From Scleropages formosus (Eukaryota; Chordata; Actinopteri; Osteoglossiformes; Osteoglossidae): DNA of 64,000 bases. The stretch lies in assembly GCF_900964775.1 (NCBI RefSeq), contig NC_041814.1:13995360-14059359 (forward strand). Direction: 5' to 3'. The stretch's first letter is position 1. Each line of letters opens with the position of its first letter. The translations under genes and the position numbers were made by a program. The notes under the pieces were generated by a model that saw only the letters and a program-made list of their open reading frames with translations, ran no database searches and was not told the DNA's origin. Shown here piece by piece: positions 11,755-24,389 of the stretch.

Positions 11755-12997
11755 ATGTCCGTCCTCTTCTTCTCAGGATGGTTAGACCCCAGCAGTGTTT
11801 TAATCTTTCTCTTTGTGTTTTTGATACTTGTGGACCTAATTAAAAACAAGGCTCCGAAAAACTTTCCTCCTGGACCACCGTGGTCCCTGCCTTTTGTGGG
11901 AGATCTTTTCCGTATCGATTCAGATAGAGTTCATCTCCAGGTGACAGAGGTACGTGGGTTTTCTCTAAAATGTATTTGCGTTAACACCAACAGATTTAAT
12001 ATTCACACAGAACTGAGAATTATCCCCCCCGCTCCATCATTCATGACACCTGGCTTGTACCGTGCAAACGTACGTCGTTTTATTGAAAGTAAGGCTCGAC
12101 TTTTCCTGCTTTCTGACATTTAGAAAAATATAGTCAGAAACCCGTCAGTTATTAAACGTCACGGGAACGGTGTGGAAGTTGAGAGGAAGAGCTGTGAGAC
12201 GCTTACGCTAGTTAAAATTTAGCTTACATTGTTAAGCTACTTACAATTATTTATCCATTTATACAGCTGGGTAATTTTACTGGAGCAATTTAGGGTAAGT
12301 ACCTTGCTCAAGAGTACTGCAGAATTGAACCTGGATTTTGCATCAATGACATCACAGTTGAAGAGCCATCATTCACACATGGAGTTATCCTTTCAACAAA
12401 CTCTTGCTGAAATTTGAAGCTCTGAAAAGGTTTTGATTTTGCCTGAATTTCAGTTAGAGAATTCAAGAATTGCCACTGCTGATGTGCAACTACATGGCTG
12501 CATTTTTTTCTTCTTTGCTCAAGTTTTTCACATGTAAACTGGGATGAAGAAGGTTGGCTAGGAAATGTGCTGGGGTCGTGACCTGGTCATACCTCACTTG
12601 GAACAACTTCCTGACTTGCTGGGGACTCTATCAAAGCTTCTTTCTAACTACTTTCCACATTTTCACAGTTTTGGCGATCATGCACTTGTCATACTAAAAA
12701 TGAAAATAATTATAAACTGAACATTACTTGTCAACAATTTTAAACATTTTCAGGAAGAAAGCAAATATTTCGGTAGCATTGCTATTAAACATAGAGTTGT
12801 GCAGAATGTTCAAGATTTAAAAAAACTAAAATATTCAAATAAAAAATCAGATTTAAACGGGAAAAAAATCATTTTCCCCCCCAATTTTTCTTTAAAAATA
12901 AAAGAAATCACCAACCCTGTGTACCTTATCCATACTCTTTATGCTTCCTGCATGGACTCTGGGTCTCTGTATTCCTCCATTATACAAGTGGTTATTA

Positions 12998-13035
<38 letters not shown>

Positions 13036-16000
13036 TTTCTGCAGCGCTTGTCCCATACGGGGTCGCGGGGAACCGGAGCCTACCCGGTAACACAGGGCGT
13101 AAGGCCGGAGGGAGAAGGGACACACCCAGGACGGGGCGCCAGTCCGTCGCAAGGCACCCCACGCGGGACTTGAACCTCAGACCCACTGGAGACCAGGACC
13201 CGGACCAACCCACTGTGCCACCGCGCCCCCCTCTGGTTATTAATAATGAAATTAAATAAAGAAAAAACAATATTAGGATAAAAGCTAATATTAATTTGTT
13301 ATAAATGTTGTAAAATATGTTGGTATTATAATTGTTATGCATTAAAACTGGTCTTATTATAACTAATAGTAATTCGACTCCACAAGAATTTGGGTATTGG
13401 AGTGATATCTCAAACCAAATGAAGCTTGTTATGGAAGGAGCAGGTGTGCCGGGTGTTTGCTGTGAATCTGAAGTAACTTACTGCCCTCTTCATTGGCAAC
13501 AGTTAAGGGACTAGACTGCACCGAATAATTAGCATAGTTTGTTAGGAATTATCTGTGCAAATAACGGACTTTTCATTTTGCTTTTTCTAGTTTGCCAAGC
13601 GATATGGAAATATTTATAGTATTCGAATTGGACAAAGGATAGTTGTCCTGAATGGTCTACAGCTTGTGAAAGAGGCTCTGGTTGAACATGGTGAAAACTT
13701 TGCTGTTCGTCCAACAGTACCACTCTCTGAAGATATTATGTTGAACAAGGGTAAGTTGTGTTTGTCCTGGCATTGACTCATGTGAAAGACCATATCCTTA
13801 TTAATTTCAGTGTAGAAAACTAGGAGAACGTAGTATGCATGAATACTACATGTCTTATTGAGCCATTTTTTAGGTTTCCTGATGACTTGATAATAGAACC
13901 GTATCATGATGCTAGGATTAAAAATATATATAGTTAATTCTGGCTTGTCCACATGAATCTGAAGTTTTTTAAATTCAAGTGGACAAGCCAAAAAACAACA
14001 GTTCGGAAATTGATAGTTAGGTTTTTGTTTTTGCAGTTTCAAGAAATGTAAGCGAACTGTTTCAGTTAATTCACAGTGGCATTACAGACTTTTTTCTTAT
14101 ATGTATACTTTAAAAAGTGTCTAATGCCACAAGGATTTTCTGGCCCTTTTTGGATAAGTAAAAGTACATGTATCAGTTGTTGAACCCAGAATGTAGAATG
14201 GATTAGTAAAATAACAGAAATGCGTACCAAATGGTAATAACATTACTAATAATGATGTAAGAAAGAAGTACTTTCACATTTTGTTTTTCAAAGGTTTGTT
14301 TGGCTCCAATGGATATCAATGGAAGCAACAAAGAAGGTTTGCTCTCTCTACTCTGAGAAACTTTGGACTGGGGAAGAGAAGTCTTGAGTCACAGATCCAA
14401 GTGGAGTGTAGGTTCCTAAATGACGTCATAGACAAGAGTCAAGGTATGACTCAAACGGTTCTATCCTGATTTAGGTTTTTCTTACAGTCTCTGATTTCTT
14501 ATACTTTGACCCTTAAGCATCAGTTTTTGCCAGAATGTTTGCACGTATCCATGTCTTCATATCTTAATTATAAGCCTTTACTTTAATATAAAAACTGAAT
14601 CAGGCTTCCAGTTCACGTTCTTTTTTCAATTAAAATCCCGTAGGCCAGCCATTTGAACCTATTTCCGTTGTTAACAATGCTGTTGCCAACATCATCAGTT
14701 GTCTGGTGTTTGGCGACCGGTTTGACTACAGCGACAGCTACTTCCAAACACTGCTGAAATTAATCAATGAACTACTTTATTTGGAGGGAGGCATTTGGGC
14801 TCAGGTAAAGCACCTCGTTTTACTTGTGTGTAATTCTTCATTGATTTTAGGGATTTTGCTTGTGTTGACACTTAATCCTGTCTCATTTATAAGTAATTTA
14901 TAGAAATTAAAGTTTTCTGAGGAATTTACTGTTTTTGTTCTTCAGTTGTACAACATGTTCCCATGGCTGATGCGAAGAGTACCTGGTCCACACAAAAAAA
15001 TATTTTCCCACTTGGGAATTTTGACTGACTTTGTAAAGCTAAAAATTAAGGAGCACAAGGAGGACTGGGATGCTTCAACTCCGAGAGACTACATTGACAG
15101 CTTCCTTTCTGAGATGGAAAAGGTAATATGAGACAAATAACCAGTTCAATTGTAGAATTTTTTTGCATGAAGTGAAAAGAAGTTACCTATCTGTTCCAAT
15201 ATAGAACAGAACAGAATATAATTTTATTCTTTTTTTGCCCCTGAAGTGGAAAGATGATGCTGAAGCAGGTTTCAATGAGGACAACTTGTGTTTCTGCACT
15301 CTGGACCTGTTTACTGCTGGGACAGAAACAACATCAACTACACTGAACTGGGCTTTGCTGTATATGATTAAATACCCAGAAATACAAGGTTGGTTTTCAT
15401 GTTGCCGATAAGTCTACTGAAAGTTTGGCACAGTTATAAATTTCTCAGTTAGGCATGGTCTACAAGACAAGAAATATACATGTATTAACTCACTCTTTGA
15501 TATTATATTTAATCACTGACTAATAGAAATTATAGAGAATTTATGAACATAACTTGTCATATTATTTCAATGGTGTCATTCATTTGAGAAAAAACTGGGT
15601 CAAGGCTGATAAATTTAAAGTTTAGTGTACCAAAGACATATACAGGTGATGGCAAAGAATGGGTTTTAAAACCCATTAAGATTATGCTGTAGTACAAACG
15701 AATGATCAAGATGTCCCAGCTGTAAAGTTTATACTCTCAAGATATAGGTAGCTATTCAGTTTCCTTATTAAAATCCTACTTGCTGTTCTACACATTTAGA
15801 GAAGGTACAAGCAGAAATAGACCAAGTACTTGGATCCTCACGTTTGGCAACCATGGCAGACAGAGCCAATATGCCCTACACTGATGCTGTTATTCATGAG
15901 ATACAGAGGATGGGTAACATTGTACCACTGAATTTGGTGCGTCTGACGACAAAAGACACCACACTGAGAGGATACACAATTCCAAAGGTAAGTTTTTTTT

Positions 16001-17637
16001 TTATATGTCAAGATATTTTTCAGACTTTATATCCTGTACATTATTAACAACGTTAGAACAGTGTTTAAATTTTTTTTATTTTAATTCTAAGTTGACACTT
16101 TAATTTCAATGCATTTGGGACAGCTGCTAAAGTAGTGGTTACCGCTACTTCTTTTCACCTAATGAATGGTTGCAGGTTCAGATCCCATCTTTAGTTGTAG
16201 TACCTTTGAGCAAGGTCTTACCCAAATTGGTCCGGTAAAATTACCCAGCTGTAGAAATGGGTGATAACTGTAAATAGCTCAACATTGTAAGCTGCTTTGG
16301 AGAACAGCATCACCTAAATGAATAAATGTAAAGGATTTAATGTATTCAGCAGTCTGTGAGGTTTCTTGCTCTCTAGATGATGTCATAATTGAGGCTTCTG
16401 AGACTTTTCATTTTTTCCAGGGTACTATGGTGATGGCAACATTACACTCTGTGCTTTTTGATGAGACTGAGTGGGAGACTCCTTTCACATTTAATCCTGG
16501 CCATTTCCTGGATGCAGAGGGGAAGTTCAGAAGACGAGATGCCTTCTTGCCTTTCTCAGCTGGTAGCATATTACATGTGCAATGCCATACTGATGAAATC
16601 TGTCTTTCCTGTTCTATATTTTACTTTGAGAAAGTTTGAAATACAGACATGCGTCGCTTATTGACGGGGATAAGTTCTGAGAAATGCGTTGTTAGGCGAT
16701 TTCGTAATTGTGCGAACATCATAGAGTGTACTTACACGAGCCTAGGTAGTATAGCCTCGATCATGGAGTGTACTCACACAAGCCTAGATGTTATAGCCTC
16801 GATCATAGTTTACTTATAGAAGCCTCGATGGTATAGCCTCGATGCAGTCAAAAGAGGCGGTAAACAAGATTTATGGTGCTGCTGCTGGTGTAACACAGCA
16901 TAATGTTTTACAGGCAACTTTTTTAAGTAGAAAGAGTACACTGTTAAATAATTTAAAAAGTACAGTATAGTAAATACATAAACCAGTAACATAGATGTTT
17001 ATTATCATTATCACTGTACATAATTGTATGTGCTATACTTTTATACGACTGGCAGCGTAGCAGGTTTGTTTGCACCAGCAGCACCACGAACACGAGTAAC
17101 ACGTTGCACTATGACGTCGCTAGTCATCAATTTTTCAGTTCCATTATAATCTTATGGGACCACCGTCGTATATGCGGTCAGCTGTTAAGCGAAACGTCAT
17201 TAAGCGGTGCATGACTGTATACAACTCAATTCTCAGATGTTCTACTATGCTTGAAAACAACATCAATGATGATGACTTGGCTTCACAAATGAAAAGTACA
17301 TTCAGAAGGATCTATGTCCTTGTGACAGCACAGTTTAATAAAATTTTGTAACTCAGTTTTTATAATATTGTTCGATATACTTGCTCAGTAAACAGGAAAA
17401 ATTATGTGGCATGGAAATAGGAGTATAGTTCTTAAATGTCATGTTGTCTTTGTTTCCTCAGGCAAGAGGGTGTGTCTTGGGGAGCAGCTGGCACGGATGG
17501 AGTTGTTCCTGTTCTTCACCTCCCTTCTCCAGCGGTTCACATTCTCTCCACCCCCTGGTGTGGAGCCCACCCTGGAGTCCAAAGTGGGAGTCACCCACAG
17601 CCCTAAGCCATACAAGTTGTGTGCTGTACCCCGCTGA
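11755..17637 (+). CDS. CYP2J-like cytochrome P450, copy B (9 exons, 496 aa)
   Basis: Predicted microsomal heme-thiolate monooxygenase. CYP2J relatives epoxidise or hydroxylate fatty acids and xenobiotics with electrons from P450 reductase; the substrate here is unknown. Exons: 11755-11949, 13591-13750, 14294-14443, 14644-14804, 14946-15122, 15247-15388, 15800-15987, 16421-16562 and 17462-17637. All are GT-AG and in frame. Residues 13-29 form the ER anchor, PPGP is at 38-41, WKQQRR at 128-133, AGTETT at 305-310, ExxR at 362-365 and the heme loop FSAGKRVCLG at 436-445 with Cys443. The start is the only ATG in the opening frame of exon 1 and fits the family length. SRS1 (exons 2-3) is of the [18 protein letters not shown] type, unlike C and E. 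Intron 1 carries a SINE, intron 7 another SINE, and intron 8 a pogo-like element. CYP2J-like is my best family call; other fish CYP2 subfamilies (2N, 2P, 2AD, 2V) are close and cannot be excluded. Confidence 0.93.
12229..12330 (-). repeat. SINE family 2 fragment (tRNA-derived, HE1/V-SINE-like), intron 1 of B
   Basis: Reversed fragment with the pieces cagctgggtaattttactgg and gagcaatttagggtaagtac that mark this common fish repeat. Its head is eroded. Confidence 0.55.
13001..13233 (-). mobile_element. SINE family 1 in intron 1 of B
   Basis: Full-length reversed copy with a long CA run, flanked by the 12-bp duplication tggttattaata (12989-13000 and 13234-13245). The aligned intron of E is of C/F type, so its relative age cannot be judged. 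Confidence 0.9.
16111..16331 (+). repeat. SINE family 2 in intron 7 of B
   Basis: tRNA-like head (agtggtt, then ggttgcaggttcagatccca), the middle gtagtacctttgagcaaggt, and the tail ctaaatgaataaatgtaaa. Shared with E (50254-50474) and F (60108-60506) at the same place, so it is ancestral; C has lost it. Confidence 0.7.
16644..17217. mobile_element. pogo/Tigger-like non-autonomous DNA transposon in intron 8 of B
   Basis: 574 bp bounded by TA on both sides. The inverted ends are cagacatgcgtcgctt and, on the other strand, cagtcatgcaccgctt. No transposase frame. It resembles the Tigger-type elements of tetrapods by recollection. The same insertion is in E (50779-51315). In C and F the site holds only TA-CTG-TA, which looks like an excision scar. 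Confidence 0.75.
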
Positions 17638-18052
17638 ACACAACAATGTCATAAGGGAAGTTTTTTGCTGGAAATTTGACAATGTCCCGATGCCACACTG
17701 AACTAATTTTCTGAAAGTGTACGATAAAAAAGAATAGAGTGGTGTAGGCATATATATCCCATGGAAGTGGATAAGGTGGAGTTGTAACTTAAGTTACAAT
17801 GTCATATTACCTACTTCAGTAACAGGTGTTTTGGGCGTTTGCTTTTCTCATTGGGGGCAGGGGTGTGAAAATTAAGTTATTATCATCACAAGGACCAAAA
17901 CTGAACACATTTTAACAAATCTTCAAATTTTTCTTGAAGATGTATGATAACATATCTTATCAGTCTGAGTTGATAGCTTGTTATGCAAATTTTCAGGCAC
18001 AAATTACATTTGCTACTAACTCAGATCTCTTGTAAATGGAGCTCCAGTTATA
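17638..18052. other. B 3' flank
   Basis: 3' UTR and downstream DNA up to the Tc1 insertion. It aligns with the flanks of C, E and F. No gene or clear polyadenylation hexamer was recognised. Confidence 0.5.
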
Positions 18053-19802
18053 CAAACCCCATTTCCAGAAAAGTTGGGACACTTTCTAAAAATGCAACAA
18101 AAACTCAAAACTGTTCAATCACTGGGGGTGCGGTGGCGCAGTGGGTTGGACCACAGTCCTGTTCTCCAGTGGGTCTGGGGTTCGAGTCCCGCTTGGGGTG
18201 CCTTGCGGCGGACTGGCGTCCCGTCCTGGGTGTATCCCCTTACGCCCTGTGTTGCCGGGTAGGCTCCGTGACCCCGTCTGGGACAAGCGGTTCTGAAAAT
18301 GTGTGTGTGTGTGTTCAATCACTTGAACTTTTATGTAACTGATAAAAGTATAGAGAAGACATTTTCAGTGTTTTCACTTACAAAGCTAATTGTATTTTGG
18401 AAATATAAAAAAAACAAAAGAATGTGATGGCTGCAACACTCAAAAAAGTTGGGAGAGAGGCAAAACAAGACTGAAAAGGTTACAGATAACACTATTCTGG
18501 AAGGTTCCACAATTAGCAGTTTAACCGGTAACAGATGAGGTTATCAAGATTGAGTATAAAAGGAGCATCCACCAAAGGCTTAGTCTTTGCAAGCAAGGAT
18601 GGGTTATGGTTCACCACTTTGTGCCAAACTTTGTGAGAGAATTGTCAGTCAGTTCAAAGATGGTGTTTCTCAGCGCAAGACTGTAAAGAATTTAGGTCTT
18701 TCACCATCTACAGTTCATAATATCATGAAAAGATTCAGGGAGTCGGGGAAAATCTCGGCGCGTATGGGTCAAGGGAAACCGCTGCTGAATGCGCGTGACC
18801 ATCGAGCAGTTAGGCGGTATTGTTTGAGAAACCGTCATGCTACCGTGATGGACATAGCCACATGGGCTTGGGAGTACTTTGAAAAATCATTGTCACTCAA
18901 CACAGTCTGCTGCTGCATCAAGAAATGCAACTTGAAATTGTATTATGCAAAGAGGAAGCCATTTAGTAATTTTGCGCACAAACGCCGCCGAGTTCTCTGG
19001 GCCCGAAGTCATCTGAGATGGACCGAAAGACAGCGGAAACGTGTTCTGTGGTCAGACGAGTCTCCGTTTCAGCTTGTTTTTGGGAAGAACAGATATCAGA
19101 TTCTACGTGCCAAAGATGAAAAAGACCATCCAGACTGTTACCAACAAAAAGTGCAAAAACCACCCCCCTGTGATGGTATGGGGGTGCATCAGTGCCCATG
19201 GCATGGGTGATCTGCCTATACGTGAAGATAACATTGATTTGGAGGCTTATATTGGAGTTTTGGAGAGACGTATGCTGCGGTCAAGATGACGTCATTTCCC
19301 AGGAACTCCATGTCTGTTTCAGCAGGACAATGCTAGGCCTCATTCTGCATGAGTTACAACAGCGTGGCTTTGGAGGCATAGAGTGCGTGTGCTTGACTAG
19401 CCTGCCTGCAGTCCAGATCTGTCTCCTATTGAAAATGTATGGCGCACCACTGACTGTTGAGCAGCTCAAGTCTTGCATACAGCAAGAATGGGCAAAATTC
19501 CACCTGAAAAATGCAACAATTGATTTCTTCAGTTCCCAAACGATTACAAAGCGTAATTAAAAGAAAAGGTGATGTATCCCAGTGGTAAACATGCCTCTGT
19601 CCCAACTTTTGAGTGTGTTGCAGGCATCAATTTCTACATTTGTTTATATTTAAATAGAATTAAGTTCAGAGAAAACACTGAAAATCTTTTTTTTTTGTAA
19701 TTTTCTCTGCTAAATAAAGGTTCAAGTGAAAGAACCGATTACAGTTTTTAGTTTTTGTTGCATTTTTAGAAAGTGTCCCAACTTTTCTGTTAATTGGGTT
19801 GG
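18053..19802 (+). mobile_element. Tc1-family DNA transposon downstream of B, broken, with a nested SINE
   Basis: TA-flanked element whose inverted ends share agaaaagttgggacac. The transposase begins at 18587 or 18599 with a helix-turn-helix domain (KDGVSQRKTVKNLGLSPSTV), then shows WSDESPFQLVFGKN with the first catalytic Asp, QQDNARPHSA with the second, and SPDLSPIENVW with the third acidic residue (DD34E pattern). The reading frame shifts near 19110-19130 and again further on, so it is dead. A SINE at 18124-18312 sits between the left end and the gene. The E copy (52150-53454) lacks that SINE and about 250 bp covering the transposase start. Confidence 0.85.
18124..18312 (+). mobile_element. 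SINE family 1 inserted in the Tc1 element
   Basis: Flanked by gttcaatcact at 18113-18123 and 18313-18323. The E copy of the Tc1 element has an uninterrupted sequence here, so this insertion followed the cassette duplication. Confidence 0.9.
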
Positions 19803-19832
19803 TAAAATGTGAAAACACAGACTGCTTTTATA

Positions 19833-19910
19833 CACACACACATTTTCTGAACCGCTAGTCCCAGTCGGGGTTGCGGGGAACCAGAGCTTAACCTGGCAAC
19901 ACAGGGCGTA
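19833..19910 (-). mobile_element. 5'-truncated SINE family 1 insertion
   Basis: Only the last 78 bp of the SINE (tail and middle) are present, yet it is flanked by a perfect 10-bp duplication tgcttttata (19823-19832 and 19911-19920). This is the signature of aborted target-primed reverse transcription. The aligned site in unit 2 (near 53470) is empty. Confidence 0.85.
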
Positions 19911-20087
19911 TGCTTTTATATTTATATGCAATTATTTTACTATACAGTTCAAAACATTTATCAAAGATAAAATGAACAGCCTATGTCCTTACTGACAGCA
20001 ATTGATGCTAATTCTTAATTCAGATTTATAGCATTTAAATTCAAATTAATGAGTACATATAAAATGTATGTTTAGCCAGGTAGATTC

Positions 20088-20294
20088 TGTGGTGATCAGT
20101 TGTTGTTTCTGTTCTGTTATAGAGGGCAGATGTGTTCGGTAGGTACAGGAAGGATACCTAGGTAGCAAGGAAGCGGATTTAGCGGGGATACGTAAAAAAG
20201 GCACATGGTTGTGAAAACTCAGCATGAACATTAAACGAGGCTACGTGCCAGTTAACAATATCATTCTCAGTGTGTTTATTGAGTAAACACAACA
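20088..20294 (+). repeat. Left LTR of the young Gypsy element
   Basis: Begins TGTGGTGATC and ends AAACACAACA; nearly identical to the right LTR. Confidence 0.9.
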
Positions 20295-23200
20295 TGGTAC
20301 CAGGAGATGACAGTCGCGAGGATTGCGATGGATGCTGTTAAACCACCTGAGTCCTTGAAACTAACTGGGAACGTCGACAGCAGCTGGCGGGCGTTCAAGC
20401 AGCAATTTTCGCTGTACATGCAAGCGGTTGGGCTGGATAACAAGCCAGATGCGCGAAAGATTGCATCGCTTCTGACGGTGGCTGAACCTCAGGCACTAGA
20501 TGTGTACAACACCTTCACATTCGCAAGACCTGGGGATGGAGAAAGGAGTGCACATTGTGAAGCAAATGCTCCAAGAAGAGTTTCAGCACCACTAAAAGAT
20601 AAACTAAAAAAGGAGCTTGACAGGATGACAGCTCTGGGAGTTATAAAGAAAGTGGAGGAACCCACAGACTGGGTGAACTCCATGGTTTGTGTGAAGAAGC
20701 AGAATCGTGATTTGAGGATATGCATGGATCCTCGAGATTTAAATGCGAATATAAAAAGAGAGCATTACCAGATTCCAAAGCGTGAGGAGATTACCAGTGA
20801 GATGGCTGGTGCTAAGTATTTCAGCAAACTTGATGCTTCTCAAGGGTTCTGGCAATTAAAACTTCACGAGGACAGTACCAAATACTGCACATTCAACTCA
20901 CCATTTGGACGTTATTCCTTCCCACGACTCCCCTTTGGCATAATATCAGCATCTGAAATCTTTCATCGTGCCATGGAGCACATCATAGAAGGGCTTAGTG
21001 GAGTTCGTGCATATGTTGATGACATAGTGGTATGGGGATCGTCATTACAGGAGCACAATGAGAGGCTTCTGAAGCTACTTCTCAGAATTAGGGAATATGG
21101 ACTGCGGCTCAACAAAGCCAAGTGTCAGTTTGGTGTAACTGAAATTACCTTTCTGGGCGACAAGTTGTCAGGACATGGTGTAGGGCCTGATAGAAGTAAA
21201 ATACAGGCAATCCTTGACATGCCGAGTCCAGTGGATAAGAAAGGTGTGCTGCGGATCATGGGGATGGTGAACTTTGTTGGTAAATTCATTCCAAATCTCT
21301 CCACGAAAACAGCTAGACTCAGGGAACTGCTGAGTCACAAAAACGAGTTTCGATGGACAAGCAAGCATGAGGAAGAATGGAATATCTTCAAGTCAACGTT
21401 GACAACGGCACCAGTTCTCGTATACTTTGATGCGTCCAAGAAGATCAAAATCTCCACAGATGCATCAAAATATGGGCTAGGCGCAGTCTTGCTCCAAGAA
21501 GAGGCTCACGGCTGGAAACCAGTAGCTTATGCCTCCAGAACAATGTCGCAATCTGAAAGCCGATATGCTCAGATAGAGAAAGAGTGCTTGGGACTTGTGT
21601 TTGGATTTGAGAGATTTCATGACTACGTATATGGTTTACCATCATTCACTGCTGAAACAGATCACAAGCCTTTAATAGCAATCATTCGAAAGAATCTGAA
21701 TGAGATGTCTCCACGCATTCAGCGTCTAATGATGAGACTGCAGCGTTATGACTTTGAACTAGTGTACACTCCAGGGAAGTACATTGTCTTAGCTGATGCA
21801 TTGTCTCGCGCACCATCAGCATGCGAATCGCATGAAGTGAGCTCTACTGAAGTTGATGTGGACATGCATGTGAATGTTGTTGTGGAAAGCCTTCCAGTGT
21901 CTGATCAGAAGTCCAAGCAAATAGCTGAAGAGACGAGAAAAGATCCAGTTCTGCAGACGGTGATTACAAATTTGAACAATGGATGGGTCAAGAGTTCCTG
22001 TCCACAGTTCTACAATGTTCGAGCCGAGCTCAGTGTAGCAAATGGTCTTCTGTTGAGACAAAACAGAATTGTAATTCCACAGGTCCTGAGAAAGGAAATG
22101 CTTTGCAGGATACATGAAGGACATCTTGGAATAGAGAAATGCAAGAGAAGATCAAGGGATGCAATATATTGGCCTGGAATGAATGCTGACATTGAGAAAA
22201 TGGTCAGTACGTGTGAAATTTGTCTCAAGCATCAGAACAAGCAGGCAAGAGAGCCCTTGATCACAGTGGACTTACCTAAGTATCCATGGCAAAAGGTGGG
22301 TACTGATCTGTTCCATTTCAATGGGAAGGACTACCTTTTGGTAGTGGACTATTTTTCCAGTTACCCTGAGATAGCACTGTTGTCCAATTCTTCGAGTGCA
22401 TGTGTGATACAGCACATGAAATCCGTTTTCGCCAGGCATGGCATTCCGACTGTGGTGATGAGTGACAATGGTCCTTGTTACAGTTCAAGTGAGTTTCAGG
22501 ACTTTGCTGCTCACTATGATTTCCAGCATGTGACTTCAAGTCCTCAGTTTCCTCAGTCCAATGGGAAGGCGGAGAAAGGAGTGCACATTGTGAAGCAATT
22601 GCTCAAGAAGGCGTCAGAGAGCAAATCAGATCCATATTTAGCTCTTCTGAGTTATCGCGCATCGCCTCTGGAACATGGTGCATCTCCTGCAGAACTCTTG
22701 ATGGGTCGCAAAATCAGGACAACACTTCCTTACAGAGGTGACATAAAGCAAGATGTAATAAAGGACATCGCAATGAAACAAAAAGCTCTACAAAAGAGAC
22801 AGAAGACAAACTACGACAAAAATACCAAAAGACTGGAACCGTTATCACAGTATGACGTTGTCAGGTTTGGGGATTCAAACCACTGGGACAGGAAAACTGT
22901 TGTGCTGGAAGAAGTGAATCCGAGATCATACATGGTTAGAGCAGAAAATGGACAGGTCTTCAGGAGAAATCGTAGGAGTCTTCTCAAGACACAAGAAACA
23001 AGCCAACCATTGGATGATCCTCAGAGAGAAGAGGTTCAAGCCTCATCACAGCATCAAGTGCCTTTGAGTACACAAGCTTCCTCATCCATAGCTCCTGACA
23101 ATGATCACTCTGCCGGGACGAGTGATCGTCCGGTACTAAGAAGATCACTGCGAACCATAAAGAAACCCGACAGACTTAATTTGTAGATGCCTGTTTTCTG

Positions 23201-23335
23201 TGGCATTTGTGCATATAGAGTATGTATAATTTTGAAATTTTATGGTTTCTGTAATATTTGGCTATCTATTGTAATATAGTATCTATTATGTTTTAGTTCT
23301 GTTTATTAAGGTTTCTACTTTCAAAGGAAAGGGGA

Positions 23336-23544
23336 TGTGGGGATCAGTTGTTGTTTCTGCTATTACCTATAGAGGGCAGATGTGTTCGGGAGGTACAGGA
23401 AGGATACCTAGGTAGCAAGGAAGCGGATTTAGCGGGGATACGTAAAAAAGGCACATGGTTGTGAAAACTCAGCGTGAACATTAAACGAGGCTACGTGCCA
23501 GTTAACAATATCATTCTCAGTGTGTTTACTGAGTAAACACAACA
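23336..23544 (+). repeat. Right LTR of the young Gypsy element
   Basis: Begins TGTGGGGATC and ends AAACACAACA, preceded by a purine tract (aaaggaaagggga) and followed by the target duplication gattc. Confidence 0.9.
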
Positions 23545-23549
23545 GATTC

Positions 23550-24389
23550 TTCTTGCAAATGTTTGTTTTTGGAAAAAACACAACCCATGGGGTTTTAGTC
23601 TGTAGAAGCATACAAGACAAAGATATTCTAACATGGTTTATGTAACATTTATGAAAAATACACAGTTTTCCTCTACAGTGATCTCGCAAAAAAACTCAAT
23701 AACTTTGACCGTGTGTTGGGCATGTAGAGCACGTGACATTCTCACAAGTTCCTTTTCCCGCAAGGCAACACCACCAAGATAAACTAATCATCACAATCAA
23801 CCAGGGTACAACAACTGAACAGAAGCCATAAGCAACGCTGCCACTGAAAACAAGGCAAAGTCACGCTCTGAGACATAAATCTGAGGATCAGTGGGCAAGT
23901 AGGAGGGTTTTAAAGTGGCAGGACCTGGAGGTGATTGGTACAGATGGAGGAAGTGGCAGCAGGACTGAGGATGATTGACAGGGAGGAGAACCAATGGTAG
24001 AAAAAGTACGTGTTCAGGGAGGACAAAACACGTAAACAGAGAAAGGAAAAACAAACCGCAAAATAGCCTGTACAGGGAGGCAACGCTCTAGTTTGATGAA
24101 AAAGGCGTTCTATATTTCAGTTCTTTTGGTGTGAGCAGATCAAGAAGTAGGTGTGGTAATAACCGTCGTCGGCTAAGTCCAAGGTCCGCGGCGCGGTTCA
24201 CAATCGCTATCCTTTTACTGTTTTAGTATCAGCAATAAAAGTAATCACCCTAAATTGCTTCTGTGAAAATTATTCAGCTTAGTAAAGCGGAAAGTAATTA
24301 CAAGTAGGTTAATAAACAAACCCGAGAACGAAGTAAAGAAGCGCGACTGACGTACCCATGTGCATGTTGCTCGCTGTCGAATTGAGCTG
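23550..24389. other. Upstream region of C
   Basis: The recurring upstream block of the array, interrupted before 23550 by the young Gypsy element. It holds a CACGTG E-box at 23730-23735 and a CACGC (reverse GCGTG) site near 23862. No gene was recognised. Confidence 0.5.

Larger units (their letters stand above)
20088..23544 (+). mobile_element. Young Ty3/Gypsy LTR retrotransposon, fossil, upstream of C
   Basis: Two LTRs of about 208 bp (TGTGG...CAACA) are flanked by the 5-bp target duplication gattc (20083-20087 and 23545-23549). A TGG primer-binding start directly follows the left LTR and a purine tract precedes the right one. Inside, one long frame (20307-23186) shows a short gag-like start, reverse transcriptase, RNase H, the integrase zinc finger and integrase core, in the Gypsy order. 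Not every part used by this family can be recognised, so I regard it as broken, by about one event. The LTRs differ by only a few percent by eye, so it is young. It is absent from unit 2, hence younger than the duplication. The uninterrupted target can be seen at 10470-10500. Confidence 0.9.

Noticed and set aside
12892-13152. Open frames rich in Val-Cys or Thr-His repeats at many places (also near 44000, 48150 and 33150)
   Set aside because: They are translations of CA/GT runs and SINE bodies; the same peptide pieces recur at every SINE.
18122-18200. Possible tRNA genes (A/B-box-like sequences)
   Set aside because: These are SINE heads; no complete cloverleaf or anticodon arm was found.
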